Of a stretch of 24,739 nucleotides of DNA, positions 15,875 to 23,570 are shown piece by piece. The stretch's first letter is position 1. Each line of letters starts with the position of its first letter. The notes beneath the pieces were generated by a model. It worked only from the letters and a program-made list of their open reading frames with translations, did not search any database and had not been told where the DNA came from. The position numbers were made by a program, and so were the translations under genes. This DNA comes from Bryobacteraceae bacterium (GTDB lineage Bacteria; Acidobacteriota; Terriglobia; Bryobacterales; Bryobacteraceae): NCBI GenBank assembly GCA_029975915.1, contig JARKOC010000532.1:1-24739 (forward strand), read 5' to 3'.

Positions 15875-16467
15875 TGTCCACCTCCCATCAGCCTTCTGAA
15901 CTTCGTCCGCGCATTGGCGATATGCGACCGCACGGTCGCCTTCCCGCAATTCAAGACCCGCGCCACTTCCTCGGCCGGCATGTCATCCACGTCGCGCAGC
16001 ACCAGGGCGGCGCGTTCCCTGGGCGTGAGCTGGTTCAAGACGCCCTGCAACTGGCCTCGCTGCTCTGAGCGGAGAAGCCTTTCCTCGACGCTGTCGCCAG
16101 TCACGGGCAACATGTTTTGGATCGGTTCGTCCAGTTCAGTCCAGGTGATCCGTTTCCGGCGCCGCAAGTGGTCGATGGCCGCGTTGGAAGCGATCCTGGA
16201 CAGCCAATGGGCCGCTTTGTCCAGGTCCTTGAGCTGTTCCTGCCGTTGGAGCGCCTTGATGAAAACATCCTGGGTGACGTCCTGCGCGTCCTCGACATTG
16301 CCGAGAATTCGATAGACGATGAGGAAGATCCGCCGCAGATGCGCCTGGACGAACTCCTCCTGGCCCGTCTCCCAGGATCCGGATTCGCCATCGTCCACGC
16401 GCCGGCGGTCTGCTTCGTTCATGGCGGATTCCACGGCCGTCGGACGGTATCGCAGCAACACAGGCAT
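15871..16467 (-). CDS. ECF RNA polymerase sigma factor
   Basis: The 198-residue protein carries sigma region 2 (RILGNVEDAQDVTQDVFIKAL, then WLSRIASNAAIDHLRRRKR) and sigma region 4 with a helix-turn-helix (LTPRERAALVLRDVDDMPAEEVARVLNCGKATVRSHIANAR). It directs transcription of a regulon in response to a signal relayed by the anti-sigma factor encoded next. ATG 16467 has AGGA seven bases upstream; ATG 16422 (MNEADRR) is an alternative. It overlaps the anti-sigma start by four bases and is the first gene of a three-gene operon. An autoregulatory promoter is usual, but I cannot identify it with confidence. Confidence 0.93.
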   Translation of the reverse strand: MPVLLRYRPTAVESAMNEADRRRVDDGESGSWETGQEEFVQAHLRRIFLIVYRILGNVEDAQDVTQDVFIKALQRQEQLKDLDKAAHWLSRIASNAAIDHLRRRKRITWTELDEPIQNMLPVTGDSVEERLLRSEQRGQLQGVLNQLTPRERAALVLRDVDDMPAEEVARVLNCGKATVRSHIANARTKFRRLMGGGQ

Positions 16468-16515
16468 CTCGGCTTCCTAGAAAAGATGACGAATGCCGCC
16501 ACGAAACCGTGCAAA

Positions 16516-16532
16516 GCCGGGCCGCGCCCGGC
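16516..16532. repeat. Short perfect hairpin in the gap between sigma and aminotransferase genes
   Basis: GCCGGGC (16516-16522) and GCCCGGC (16526-16532) flank three bases. Neither strand has a T-run, so it is not a convincing terminator. The rest of the 262-base gap shows no gene that I can support. Confidence 0.35.
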
Positions 16533-16729
16533 TATGCTGAAATTGTATGTGACCTGGCTTCAGGGCGAAACCGGAATTCTCCGGCCACCCTTTCAGATTC
16601 AGAGTCCACATGCGCACGATCTTGGCCGCCCATCCGGAATCCGGTTCCAGGCCGAACCGGGCCTTCCGAATGCCCCGGCTCGACAAATATGGGTGAAGCA
16701 CCTTATCAGATTAAAAAGAAAGGCAAACC

Positions 16730-17890
16730 ATGAAGTTAGCCGCCGCCATGAGCCGGCTCGGTACCGAGACGGCCTTCGAAGTCCTGGTTCGCGCCAAAGC
16801 GCTTGAAGCGCAGGGCAGATCCATCATTCACCTGGAGATCGGCGAACCCGATTTCGAAACTCCCCGCCACATCATAGACGCCGCAAAACAGGCCCTTGAC
16901 GAAGGCTGGACCCACTACGGGCCAACTCAAGGCCTGCCTGAACTGCGCGAGGCCATCGCCGCTTATATCACCCGGACACGCGGCATCGATGCCGATCCGG
17001 CCCATGTCTGCGTCGTGCCCGGAGGCAAGCCGATCATTTACTTCCCCATGGTGGCATTGCTCGAAGAGGGCGATGAGGTCATCTACCCGAATCCGTCGTT
17101 TCCTATTTATGAATCGATGATCAGGTTCACCGGCGCGAAGCCAGTGCCGATCCCCCTGGTCGAGTCTCGCGGATTCAGCTTCGACCTCGACCTCTTCCGG
17201 TCCCATCTGAACGACAGAACAAAGATGGTGATTCTCAATTCGCCCGCCAACCCGACCGGCGGCGTGATTCCAGAGCAGGACCTGGCCGAGATCGCCTCAA
17301 TGCTCGCTGACCGCGATGTCGCCGTGCTCTCCGACGAAATCTACAGCCGCATGAGCTACGACCACAAACACGTGTCCATCGCCACCTTCCCAGGGATGCG
17401 TGAAAAAACTATCATCCTCGATGGTTTCTCGAAGACTTACGCCATGACCGGTTGGCGCATCGGCTACGGCCTGATGCCTCCCGCCCTGGTGGAACCCGTC
17501 AACAAGTTGATGGTGAATTCCAACAGTTGCACGGCGAGTTTCACGCAACGAGCTGCGATCGCCGCGCTCAACGGACCGCAGGAACCGGCTGAAGCCATGA
17601 TCTCAGAGTTCCGCCGCCGTCGCGGCGTGTTCATCAACCGCATCAACCAGATCCCGGGCTTCCGCTGCCCGATGCCGGAAGGCGCTTTCTATGCTTTCCC
17701 AAACATCGAGGCGACCGGCTGGAAATCCAAGGCGCTGGCCGACGCTCTGCTCGAAAAGGCCGGCGTGGCCTGCTTGAGCGGAACTGCTTTCGGGGCGTTC
17801 GGAGAAGGCTATCTTCGGTTCAGCTATGCCAACTCGGAGGAACGGTTGATGGAAGCAGCCGACCGTATTTCGCGTTTTTTCGCATCTTAA
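16730..17890 (+). CDS. PLP-dependent class I/II aminotransferase (aspartate aminotransferase-like)
   Basis: The 386-residue cytoplasmic enzyme has the fold-type I hallmarks: IHLEIGEPDFETP near the start, WTHYGPTQGLPELREAIA, ILNSPANPTGG, SDEIYSRMSY, and the PLP lysine K235 in FSKTYAMTGWRIGYG. R380-region C-terminus (LRFSYANSEERL) carries the conserved carboxylate-binding arginine. Such enzymes transfer amino groups between aspartate, alanine, aromatic or branched-chain amino acids and 2-oxoglutarate; the substrate cannot be fixed from sequence. It is complete, starts at ATG 16730 with a modest AAAGAAAGG upstream, and is divergent from the sigma operon. Confidence 0.93.
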   Translation: MKLAAAMSRLGTETAFEVLVRAKALEAQGRSIIHLEIGEPDFETPRHIIDAAKQALDEGWTHYGPTQGLPELREAIAAYITRTRGIDADPAHVCVVPGGKPIIYFPMVALLEEGDEVIYPNPSFPIYESMIRFTGAKPVPIPLVESRGFSFDLDLFRSHLNDRTKMVILNSPANPTGGVIPEQDLAEIASMLADRDVAVLSDEIYSRMSYDHKHVSIATFPGMREKTIILDGFSKTYAMTGWRIGYGLMPPALVEPVNKLMVNSNSCTASFTQRAAIAALNGPQEPAEAMISEFRRRRGVFINRINQIPGFRCPMPEGAFYAFPNIEATGWKSKALADALLEKAGVACLSGTAFGAFGEGYLRFSYANSEERLMEAADRISRFFAS

Positions 17891-17901
17891 CGTGTCGTTA
17901 T

Positions 17902-17913
17902 CGCTAATTAGCG
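17902..17913. promoter_or_regulatory. 12-bp perfect palindrome before the LuxR-type regulator
   Basis: CGCTAATTAGCG lies in the 34 bases between the aminotransferase stop and the GTG 17925 start. It is AT-rich at the centre, contrasting with its surroundings. It could be an operator, possibly for autoregulation by the encoded regulator; this is inference. Confidence 0.35.
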
Positions 17914-17924
17914 TCTAGCAGGTC

Positions 17925-18443
17925 GTGAACTTCGGGTGTACCCATGTGGGTATGGAACTGAGCAGTGTGGGCGTCCTACTTCTTGACAATACTGGCAAGA
18001 TTGTCTTTTCTAACCCGCTTGCCACCGAGTTGTTACGGGCCACACCTGATTTGAAGTCGCCTGACGGAGCTTGGCTGGGACCCTTCCCTCCGGAAGGAGC
18101 AGTAGAGGAACTGGTTGCGGACGATGGAACGGCTCCATGCAAGGTGAGCCGGACGCGCCTGACGAACTGTAACCCAGGGACTGGCTATGTCGGTCTTTTG
18201 GTGGGACGCGCAGGCCTGTCTCGCGAGCAGCGCCGGGCGCGCCTGCAGGAAATCTGGACATTTACCCCGGCCGAACTGCGTCTGGCTGAAGTCATTCTGG
18301 ACGGCATGACCCCGGAGGCTGCGGCCTCTGCACTGGGGGTAACCATTCATACTGTCCGGACATACCTGAAGAGGCTTTACCGTAGAGCTGGCGTCCATTC
18401 CCAAGCGACGCTGGTTTGCGCGCTCAACAGGTCGCTGAATTGA
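17925..18443 (+). CDS. Orphan LuxR-type DNA-binding regulator with a PAS-like N-terminus
   Basis: The 172-residue protein ends in a LuxR/GerE helix-turn-helix (about 112-168: FTPAELRLAEVILDGMTPEA, then ALGVTIHTVRTYLKRLYRR). The N-terminal 90 residues (SSVGVLLLDNTGKIVFSNPLA...) resemble the first strands of a PAS sensor domain. No response-regulator receiver is present, so it would sense a ligand or act without phosphorylation. The start is uncertain: GTG 17925 or ATG 17952 (MELSSVG, nearer the PAS start). It follows the aminotransferase by 34 bases, with a palindrome between them. Confidence 0.8.
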   Translation: MNFGCTHVGMELSSVGVLLLDNTGKIVFSNPLATELLRATPDLKSPDGAWLGPFPPEGAVEELVADDGTAPCKVSRTRLTNCNPGTGYVGLLVGRAGLSREQRRARLQEIWTFTPAELRLAEVILDGMTPEAAASALGVTIHTVRTYLKRLYRRAGVHSQATLVCALNRSLN

Positions 18444-18469
18444 AGAAACCACACCCGGCCCGCGTGTGG
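18443..18469 (-). terminator. Probable terminator of ctaA
   Basis: On the minus strand CCACAC (18464-18469) and GTGTGG (18449-18454) form a 6-bp stem with a GC-rich 9-base loop, followed by TTTCTTC. It sits 27 bases after the ctaA stop. The stem could also serve the converging LuxR-type gene. Confidence 0.45.
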
Positions 18470-18495
18470 GCTGGACCTTCCCCGGATCAGGACGC

Positions 18496-19404
18496 TTAAG
18501 GCTGGCAGGTTCGATCATCGAGAACCGCGACAACCAGGACAATCCACAGGGCATTGGCAAGCAGCAGGTGAACTAGTTGGAGCCATATCGGCGCCAAAAG
18601 TAAGACATCGGTTACGCCAGCGACAAACTGAACCGTCACGAGCGTAACCAGTCCGGCTCCCGCGCGGCGTGATGACGGCGAACCCGTGGCTCGGAGCAAC
18701 CCGAATCCGATCCAAGCCAGGAAGATGCCGGTCGCCACGGCCACGAACGGGTGAACCAGGCGCAGACGGAGCAGGGCAGGGGCATCCGAGGCAAATTCGG
18801 CCGACAAGCCGGCGGCCATGGAGGTGGACGGGAATACCGTGTCTCCGAGCGCTGCGACCGCGCCGGTTGCCCCTGCGGCGAGAGCCGCCAGCAATGCGAC
18901 CTTCCAGCGACCGGATAGCCCAGTCCATTGAGGGGAACGGCGGCGGCCGAACCAGGCGGTCGAAACCAATGCGCCGACGAGCAGCAGTGTGTTGGTCAGG
19001 TGGGCGGCCAGATAGATTGCCCGGCCAAAACTCTTATTTTGCTCGACGTACTCCAGCAGGACGAGACCGGCGCCGAGCAGCGCCTCGATCAGAATGAGGA
19101 CCAGTGCCCAAACGCTCGCCTTGCGGGCCAAATGGCCTTTCGGAAAAGCGCGCCACGCGAAATAGACCAGGGCCGCCACCGAGAGCAGCGCCAATCCGCT
19201 TGTGATGCGGTGGGTGAATTCAATCATAGTGGCGATTTCCGGCGTGCGCGGCACCACTTCGCCGTTGCAGAGCGGCCAATGGCTGCCGCAGCCGGCGCCT
19301 GAGCCAGTGGCCCGCACTGCCGCCCCCCAAATGATCACAAACAGGTTCCAGACCACCACGGCCCAGGCATAACGGCTGAATCTGGGATTCGGTGTGCCCG
19401 TCAT
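18496..19404 (-). CDS. ctaA: Heme A synthase (COX15/CtaA family)
   Basis: The 302-residue integral membrane protein has about eight transmembrane helices. Conserved sites are present: the cysteine pair C39/C46 in CGSHWPLC, E62 and H65 in IEFTHRITSG, and heme-ligand histidines H135 (AAHLTN), H218 (RLVHPF) and H279 (QLVHLL). It oxidises the methyl group of heme O to make heme A for cytochrome c oxidase. ATG 19404 is preferred over an upstream GTG because GGAGG lies ten bases before it. Its usual partners (ctaB, cox genes) are not in this window. It is divergent from the methyltransferase gene. Confidence 0.92.
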   Translation of the reverse strand: MTGTPNPRFSRYAWAVVVWNLFVIIWGAAVRATGSGAGCGSHWPLCNGEVVPRTPEIATMIEFTHRITSGLALLSVAALVYFAWRAFPKGHLARKASVWALVLILIEALLGAGLVLLEYVEQNKSFGRAIYLAAHLTNTLLLVGALVSTAWFGRRRSPQWTGLSGRWKVALLAALAAGATGAVAALGDTVFPSTSMAAGLSAEFASDAPALLRLRLVHPFVAVATGIFLAWIGFGLLRATGSPSSRRAGAGLVTLVTVQFVAGVTDVLLLAPIWLQLVHLLLANALWIVLVVAVLDDRTCQP

Positions 19405-19445
19405 TTCGTGCAATCCTCCACGTCCTTCCACTTCAACACATTAGA

Positions 19446-20108
19446 ATGACATTGGTGACACCGACTCTGAGAGATGTGTGGCGGAACGGCGTAACGGCAG
19501 CCGATTATGAGACACATATGGCGGCCATCGGGCAGGCGCAGGCCAACGCCGCTCACCTGGCGGACTTCGCCCGAAGGGGTGAGGGTCGAATGCTGGTGGC
19601 TGGATGCGGCCCAGGTCAGTTCTTCGAGTACTTGGAAAAGGGCACGCTAGACCGCTGGCGAGTTGTCTATTGTGACATCAATCCCGGTTACTTGAACGTA
19701 CTGCGCCAGCGGTGTCCCGGGGCGGTTTGTGTGGCCGACGACCTCGAATCAAGCTCAATCCTGGGCGGTTTTGATGCGGCCTCGGCCACGCTGGTGTTAG
19801 AACATACCGACTGGAAGCGTGTTGTGGCAACCCTGGCCCGGCTTGCCCCGAGGCTCATGCTCGTGATCCAGATAAACCCGGCCGAGATGGCCACAGCGGT
19901 CTCGCCCGGCCGGACGCTGCCGGAATCGATGGAGAGGTTCAGAGAAGTCCATCCGCAACTCATCGACGAAGCTGAACTTGTCGCGGAAATGGGCCGGCTT
20001 GGAAGGCGGCTCACCGCTCGAAGGCCTCGCCCGGTGGCCGATCATAAGACCATGCTGGCGCTGGAATTCGACCAAGATGCGGTCGAACCGTCCGCCATTT
20101 CGGAGTAG
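19446..20108 (+). CDS. Class I SAM-dependent methyltransferase
   Basis: The 220-residue protein has SAM motif I LVAGCGPGQFFEYL (G53, G55, G57), an acidic residue at the end of strand 2 (VVYCDINPGYL), and ATLVLEHTDW as the motif near strand 4. I place the start at ATG 19446, 41 bases from the ctaA start, because upstream residues in the longer frame overlap the ctaA ribosome site and lack similarity. The substrate is unknown. The C-terminal part (FREVHPQLIDEAELVAEMG) resembles small-molecule methyltransferases rather than RNA or protein ones, but this is weak. Confidence 0.83.
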   Translation: MTLVTPTLRDVWRNGVTAADYETHMAAIGQAQANAAHLADFARRGEGRMLVAGCGPGQFFEYLEKGTLDRWRVVYCDINPGYLNVLRQRCPGAVCVADDLESSSILGGFDAASATLVLEHTDWKRVVATLARLAPRLMLVIQINPAEMATAVSPGRTLPESMERFREVHPQLIDEAELVAEMGRLGRRLTARRPRPVADHKTMLALEFDQDAVEPSAISE

Positions 20109-20156
20109 CTGGTCTGGTGCGCCGGCCAGCGGTTGAGGCGAGCCGGGCATATCGTG

Positions 20157-20564
20157 TTAGGCTGCCGCCTGGCCAGTCATAAACGGCGAATACTTGACGT
20201 CCGACTGTAGTATGTGGCTGGAGAGCCAGCTTTTAAGAAACTGCATCAGTGGCACTGAGAGCGCCACGCGGCCGGCGCGCAGGTCCTCGTCGAAGCGGAC
20301 GACGGTCGCTGTGAGGCTCTCGTGCTCACGCAGGTGTTCTTTGTACTCAGGAAACCGGTGCGCCCGCATCAGTTGTTCCTCAGTCTGAAAGTGAAACCTG
20401 GTGTAGGACACCAAGTCCGAGAGGATGCGCTCCAGCGCGGGTTTTGGCGCCCCGATCTTCATTGCGTCGTGCAAGCTGTTGATGATCTGGATCAGGCGCT
20501 GGTGCTGCCGGTCAAGTTCCTCAACGTGGACGCTGTAATTGTTTTTCCACTCCATGAATGCCAT
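20157..20564 (-). CDS. Bacteriohemerythrin
   Basis: The 135-residue cytoplasmic protein is a single four-helix hemerythrin domain. All seven di-iron ligands are present: H21 (LDRQH), H58 and E62 (HFQTEE), H77, H81 (HLREH), H117 and D122 (HILQSD). It begins with the typical MEWKNNYSV. Such proteins bind oxygen reversibly and may store, sense or scavenge oxygen, or bind NO. ATG has AAGG seven bases upstream. It is monocistronic and convergent with the methyltransferase gene. Confidence 0.95.
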   Translation of the reverse strand: MAFMEWKNNYSVHVEELDRQHQRLIQIINSLHDAMKIGAPKPALERILSDLVSYTRFHFQTEEQLMRAHRFPEYKEHLREHESLTATVVRFDEDLRAGRVALSVPLMQFLKSWLSSHILQSDVKYSPFMTGQAAA

Positions 20565-20679
20565 CGGAGGACCTTATCGGTTTCATGCGTTTGAGTTTGA
20601 GCGTGATTCCCCGGAAACATTCACTCTCCAGACGGGGCACAGGGTTCCATGCGGCGGGTCGAGGCGATAGTCTAGGGTA

Positions 20680-21630
20680 ATGGCGCGCAACACGGAGAGG
20701 AAACTCAATCGCCGGGAGTGGCTGTTCTCGGCGGCGGCGCTTGGATCGGCGGAGCAGAGCGTGGCCTTGCAGGGATCGATTCTGGTGCATGAGCACATCC
20801 TCGTGGATTTCGCGGGTGCCTCGGCCGATTCCAGGTCACGCTATTCCCTAGAGGAGGCCTTCCGGTCGGCGCTGCCGAAGCTGCAGGAACTCAGGTCATA
20901 CGGGTGCGTCCGCATGCTTGAATGCACTCCAAACTACCTCGGGCGCGACCCGCGGCTGCTGCGGGGGCTGCAGGACGCCTCCGGCATTGAGCTGTGGACC
21001 AACACGGGCATTTATGGAGCGGCCAAGCGCGTTGCGATCCCTGACTACGCCTACACCGAGTCCGCCGAACGGCTCGCCAAGCGCTGGGTTGAGGAACGCC
21101 GGAACGGGGTAGAAGGGATGAAGCCGCGTTTCATCAAGACGGCCGTGAACGGTTTCCCGCTCGAGGAGATCGACGTGAAGCTGGTCACCGCGGCTGCCCT
21201 GACCTCGCTCGACACCGGTTTGCCGATCTGTTCGCACACCAACGGAGGCGGCCCCGCGGCAATGGCTCAACTGGAGATCCTGGACAAGCTGAAATGCCCG
21301 GCCCGGCGGTTTGTCTGGGTGCACGCCCAGGCCGAGAAAGACACTTCCTATCACGTTCGAGCGGGCCAGGCCGGAGCTTGGGTCGAGTTCGATGGCATCA
21401 ACGCGAAGAGCGCGGCTTGGCACCTGGACTGCGTTCAGTCGATGGAGCAGAAGGGCTTGCTCGGAAGGACACTCATTTCGCAAGATTCAGGCTGGTTCCG
21501 CGTGGGAGAGCCGGGCGGTGGGCAGTTCAATGGATATACGTTCGTCTACACTGACTTCCTGCGAAAGCTTGACTCCAAAGTGCGGAAAACGCTGATGGTG
21601 GACAATCCGCGGAAAGCATTCAGCGGATGA
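20680..21630 (+). CDS. Phosphotriesterase-family metal-dependent hydrolase
   Basis: The 316-residue TIM-barrel amidohydrolase has the phosphotriesterase metal site: H37 and H39 (VHEHIL), the carbamylated lysine K153 (FIKTAVNG), H186 (CSHTNG), H215 (WVHAQ) and D269 (SQDSG). It ends in DNPRKAF, as family members do. The N-terminus has RREWLFSAAALG, a Tat-like signal, but the barrel starts soon after residue 30, so export is uncertain. Relatives are lactonases, esterases or phosphotriesterases; the substrate is not deducible. It has no clear ribosome site upstream of ATG 20680 and no operon partner. Confidence 0.88.
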   Translation: MARNTERKLNRREWLFSAAALGSAEQSVALQGSILVHEHILVDFAGASADSRSRYSLEEAFRSALPKLQELRSYGCVRMLECTPNYLGRDPRLLRGLQDASGIELWTNTGIYGAAKRVAIPDYAYTESAERLAKRWVEERRNGVEGMKPRFIKTAVNGFPLEEIDVKLVTAAALTSLDTGLPICSHTNGGGPAAMAQLEILDKLKCPARRFVWVHAQAEKDTSYHVRAGQAGAWVEFDGINAKSAAWHLDCVQSMEQKGLLGRTLISQDSGWFRVGEPGGGQFNGYTFVYTDFLRKLDSKVRKTLMVDNPRKAFSG

Positions 21631-21709
21631 GCGGTCTGCTGGATCCGGATTGAAGTGTGAAAGGGGACGGGTTTGTGCGGGCAGAGCAGTGCTTCGTCAG
21701 GCGGCCCTG

Positions 21710-22033
21710 AACGGCGAAGCCGCCGTCCGGGCCGCCCACGAAGTACGCGGGGGAGCCGGGATTGGACCCCTACGGGGCATACTCCCGCTCTGAGGAGGTT
21801 GCAGTCACCATCAAACGGCCGGCTGGAGCGCGCATTCCTGGGTACTGCTCGGAGAGGAGCCGGCTCCAGACCCCCTCAAGATATGCGACCGGTTGCCGTG
21901 CCAAGCCCGGTTCGGCTCGGGTGCAAATCTCGAAATGATCCGTTGCGTACCACCGCCATTGAGGTTGTTCAACCTGCCATCCGCCGGCCAGGTACACAGC
22001 GGTGGTCCAATCGAGTTGAACCGGCAGGCCCAA
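21710..22033 (-). pseudogene. 5' remnant of a peptidase-MA-like/TPR-family gene with an in-frame TAG
   Basis: From TTG 22033, preceded by GAGGAG, the frame reads TDHFEICTRAEPGLARQ, LEGVWSRL and SSEREYAP, then TAG (21770-21772), then in the same frame SPAYFVGGPDGGFAV. I recall acidobacterial exported TPR proteins with W-x-HFEIYT...LEQ-R...SEREYAPYRP...AYYxxGPDRDYIV, which this follows in order. The stop falls where a tyrosine codon is expected, and similarity ends near 21710. No signal peptide precedes it. It is therefore an abandoned gene start. The other roughly 190 bases between 21630 and 22147 show nothing I can support. Confidence 0.6.
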
Positions 22034-22146
22034 ATGCTCTCCTCACTTTGTCTATCGGCCTGGATCGAACTCGTGTGGAGTTCGGAAATATACCGAGTTA
22101 TTGCATGAGGGAGAAGCTGTAGACCAGGGTTAATGCTTCGAAGGTG

Positions 22147-22497
22147 CTATTCGGTTTCCACTGTCGTTTCCGGGGCGGACTTAGCAGTGGCCCATTCGGC
22201 GACGACAGCCGTGGCGTGCAAGACGAGGAAGGCGACTCCGCCCATGGCAGCCGGCACGATGTGCTCCTCCGGCCCCCTGACGGAGAAGGCCAGAAAGAAA
22301 AGGAAGCCCAGACTCAAGAGGGACAGCACACCGCTGTAGATGACAACCCACCGGTTTCCTAACCAAAGCAGGACGGCCGAGCCGAGCAGAGCGGCGGCGA
22401 CGAGGAGGGCAAAAGCAGGAGAGTCATTCCAAAGAAGAAAGCCATAGCCCGGCGCAGCCAATAAGTGCAGGATGGAAACAGCTCTTGTCCACTTCAT
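22147..22497 (-). CDS. Small four-helix membrane protein of unknown function
   Basis: The 116-residue product has four hydrophobic segments (about 5-22, 27-45, 49-69 and 80-100) and a short polar tail ending SAPETTVETE. I recognise no family. ATG 22497 (MKWTRAVSIL) is chosen because the longer open frame, to 22935, runs antisense-style through the TPR gene and has no membrane character. It lies 41 bases after the TPR gene stop on the same strand and probably shares its transcript. It lacks a good Shine-Dalgarno site, so translation may be coupled. Confidence 0.65.
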   Translation of the reverse strand: MKWTRAVSILHLLAAPGYGFLLWNDSPAFALLVAAALLGSAVLLWLGNRWVVIYSGVLSLLSLGFLFFLAFSVRGPEEHIVPAAMGGVAFLVLHATAVVAEWATAKSAPETTVETE

Positions 22498-22538
22498 GGC
22501 GGTATCAACATTAACACCATAGGAGTCAGGTTCAAAGA

Positions 22539-23282
22539 CTATTCTCGCCGGGAGCGAAGCTGTTCGAGGCGTTGGGCTGCGGACGCGCGGATGGCGGATT
22601 CGGCCATCGGGTGCCGGATGACGGATTCGAGCATGGAAGCTGCCTTCTGGTCCTCCGAGCGTCGGAGGTAGATGGAGGACAAGCGAAGCGAGGCCTCGAC
22701 TGCCGACGGGTGCCGATCGGCGGCGAGTTCGGTTAGAGCGGCTTCCGCCTCGGCGATGCGGCCTGCTCGTTGAAGGCAATCGCTCCACTTCAGAATCACC
22801 TCGTGGCGAGGGATACCCGATTGGGGCAGTAGTCCAAGAAGTTGACCAAACGAACTCAAAGCTTCGTCGAACTCCTCGGCGGCGAATTGGAGAGTGCCGA
22901 GACGCCAGAGGAGCAGGGCCCGGTTTTCGGGCCAACCAAACGAACCCTCGAGAGCCTGCTGAAACGACAATTTAGCCTCTGACCAGCGGCCAAGTTGTTC
23001 TAAGCACAAGCCTGAGCGTACTTTTGCGGCCGAACGCAGATGCGTCTCTGTCCGGTTGTACAGGATCGACCGGGCATAGAGTTCGATCGCCATTGGCAGG
23101 TCTGGGATGGTCTCGGCCGCCAATCCGAGATCGTATAAAGACCAAGTCCAGGCGTTGAACTCCGGCTCGGTGACCGGGCGTTGAACGAGTGGCAGGCGAA
23201 CTTCGATGATCCGGCGGATCTCAGCCGCCGGCGCCCCCGCAACGGCGGACCTGAGTTCCAGGATCTCGAGTGGATCGCCCAC
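22539..23282 (-). CDS. Tetratricopeptide-repeat protein
   Basis: The 247-residue protein is helical throughout, with four or so TPR-like repeats: about 55-80 (AMELY-like AIELYARSILYN), 87-120 (KVRSGLCLEQLGRWSEAKLSFQQAL), 123-155 (ALLLWRLGTLQFAAEEFDEALSSFGQLL), 160-190 (VILKWSDCLQRAGRIAEAEAALTEL) and a last one to 235. There is no signal peptide, so it is probably a cytoplasmic scaffold. The start is GTG 23282 with a weak ribosome site. It is followed by a small membrane protein gene. The function is unknown. Confidence 0.8.
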   Translation of the reverse strand: MGDPLEILELRSAVAGAPAAEIRRIIEVRLPLVQRPVTEPEFNAWTWSLYDLGLAAETIPDLPMAIELYARSILYNRTETHLRSAAKVRSGLCLEQLGRWSEAKLSFQQALEGSFGWPENRALLLWRLGTLQFAAEEFDEALSSFGQLLGLLPQSGIPRHEVILKWSDCLQRAGRIAEAEAALTELAADRHPSAVEASLRLSSIYLRRSEDQKAASMLESVIRHPMAESAIRASAAQRLEQLRSRRE

Positions 23283-23570
23283 CGAACACTTAGTGGACTG
23301 ACACAGGCGGACCTCTCAAGTGAATGTGATCATTCGGTTATTGGATCGCGCCTTCAACAGAGCCCGCACGTTCGCCGGCAGGGGCCGGAGGCGCCTAAGA
23401 TCTGGCGATTGGGCTAAAATGAAACAAAGTTGACATCAACCGACCTCTTGCCGCGTCTAGAGATTCTGAAGTGCCCGCGCTGGCATCCGGGGACGGCCGT
23501 GAGGGCTGGCGGGAGAATCCTGGCCGGTGTGTCCAGGAACCTCCACAACTGATCACAGAAAGAGGTGACG
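23283..23570. other. Intergenic region between divergent TPR and radical SAM genes
   Basis: This 288-base gap should hold two divergent promoters. I see TAAAAT near 23415 and a TTGACA inside the palindrome-like GTTGACATCAAC near 23430, but neither is matched by a partner box at normal spacing. No small gene or terminator is supported. Confidence 0.4.

Noticed and set aside
22498..22935. N-terminal extension of the small membrane protein frame
   Set aside because: It overlaps the TPR gene in another frame and is Arg/Pro/Ser-rich shadow sequence.
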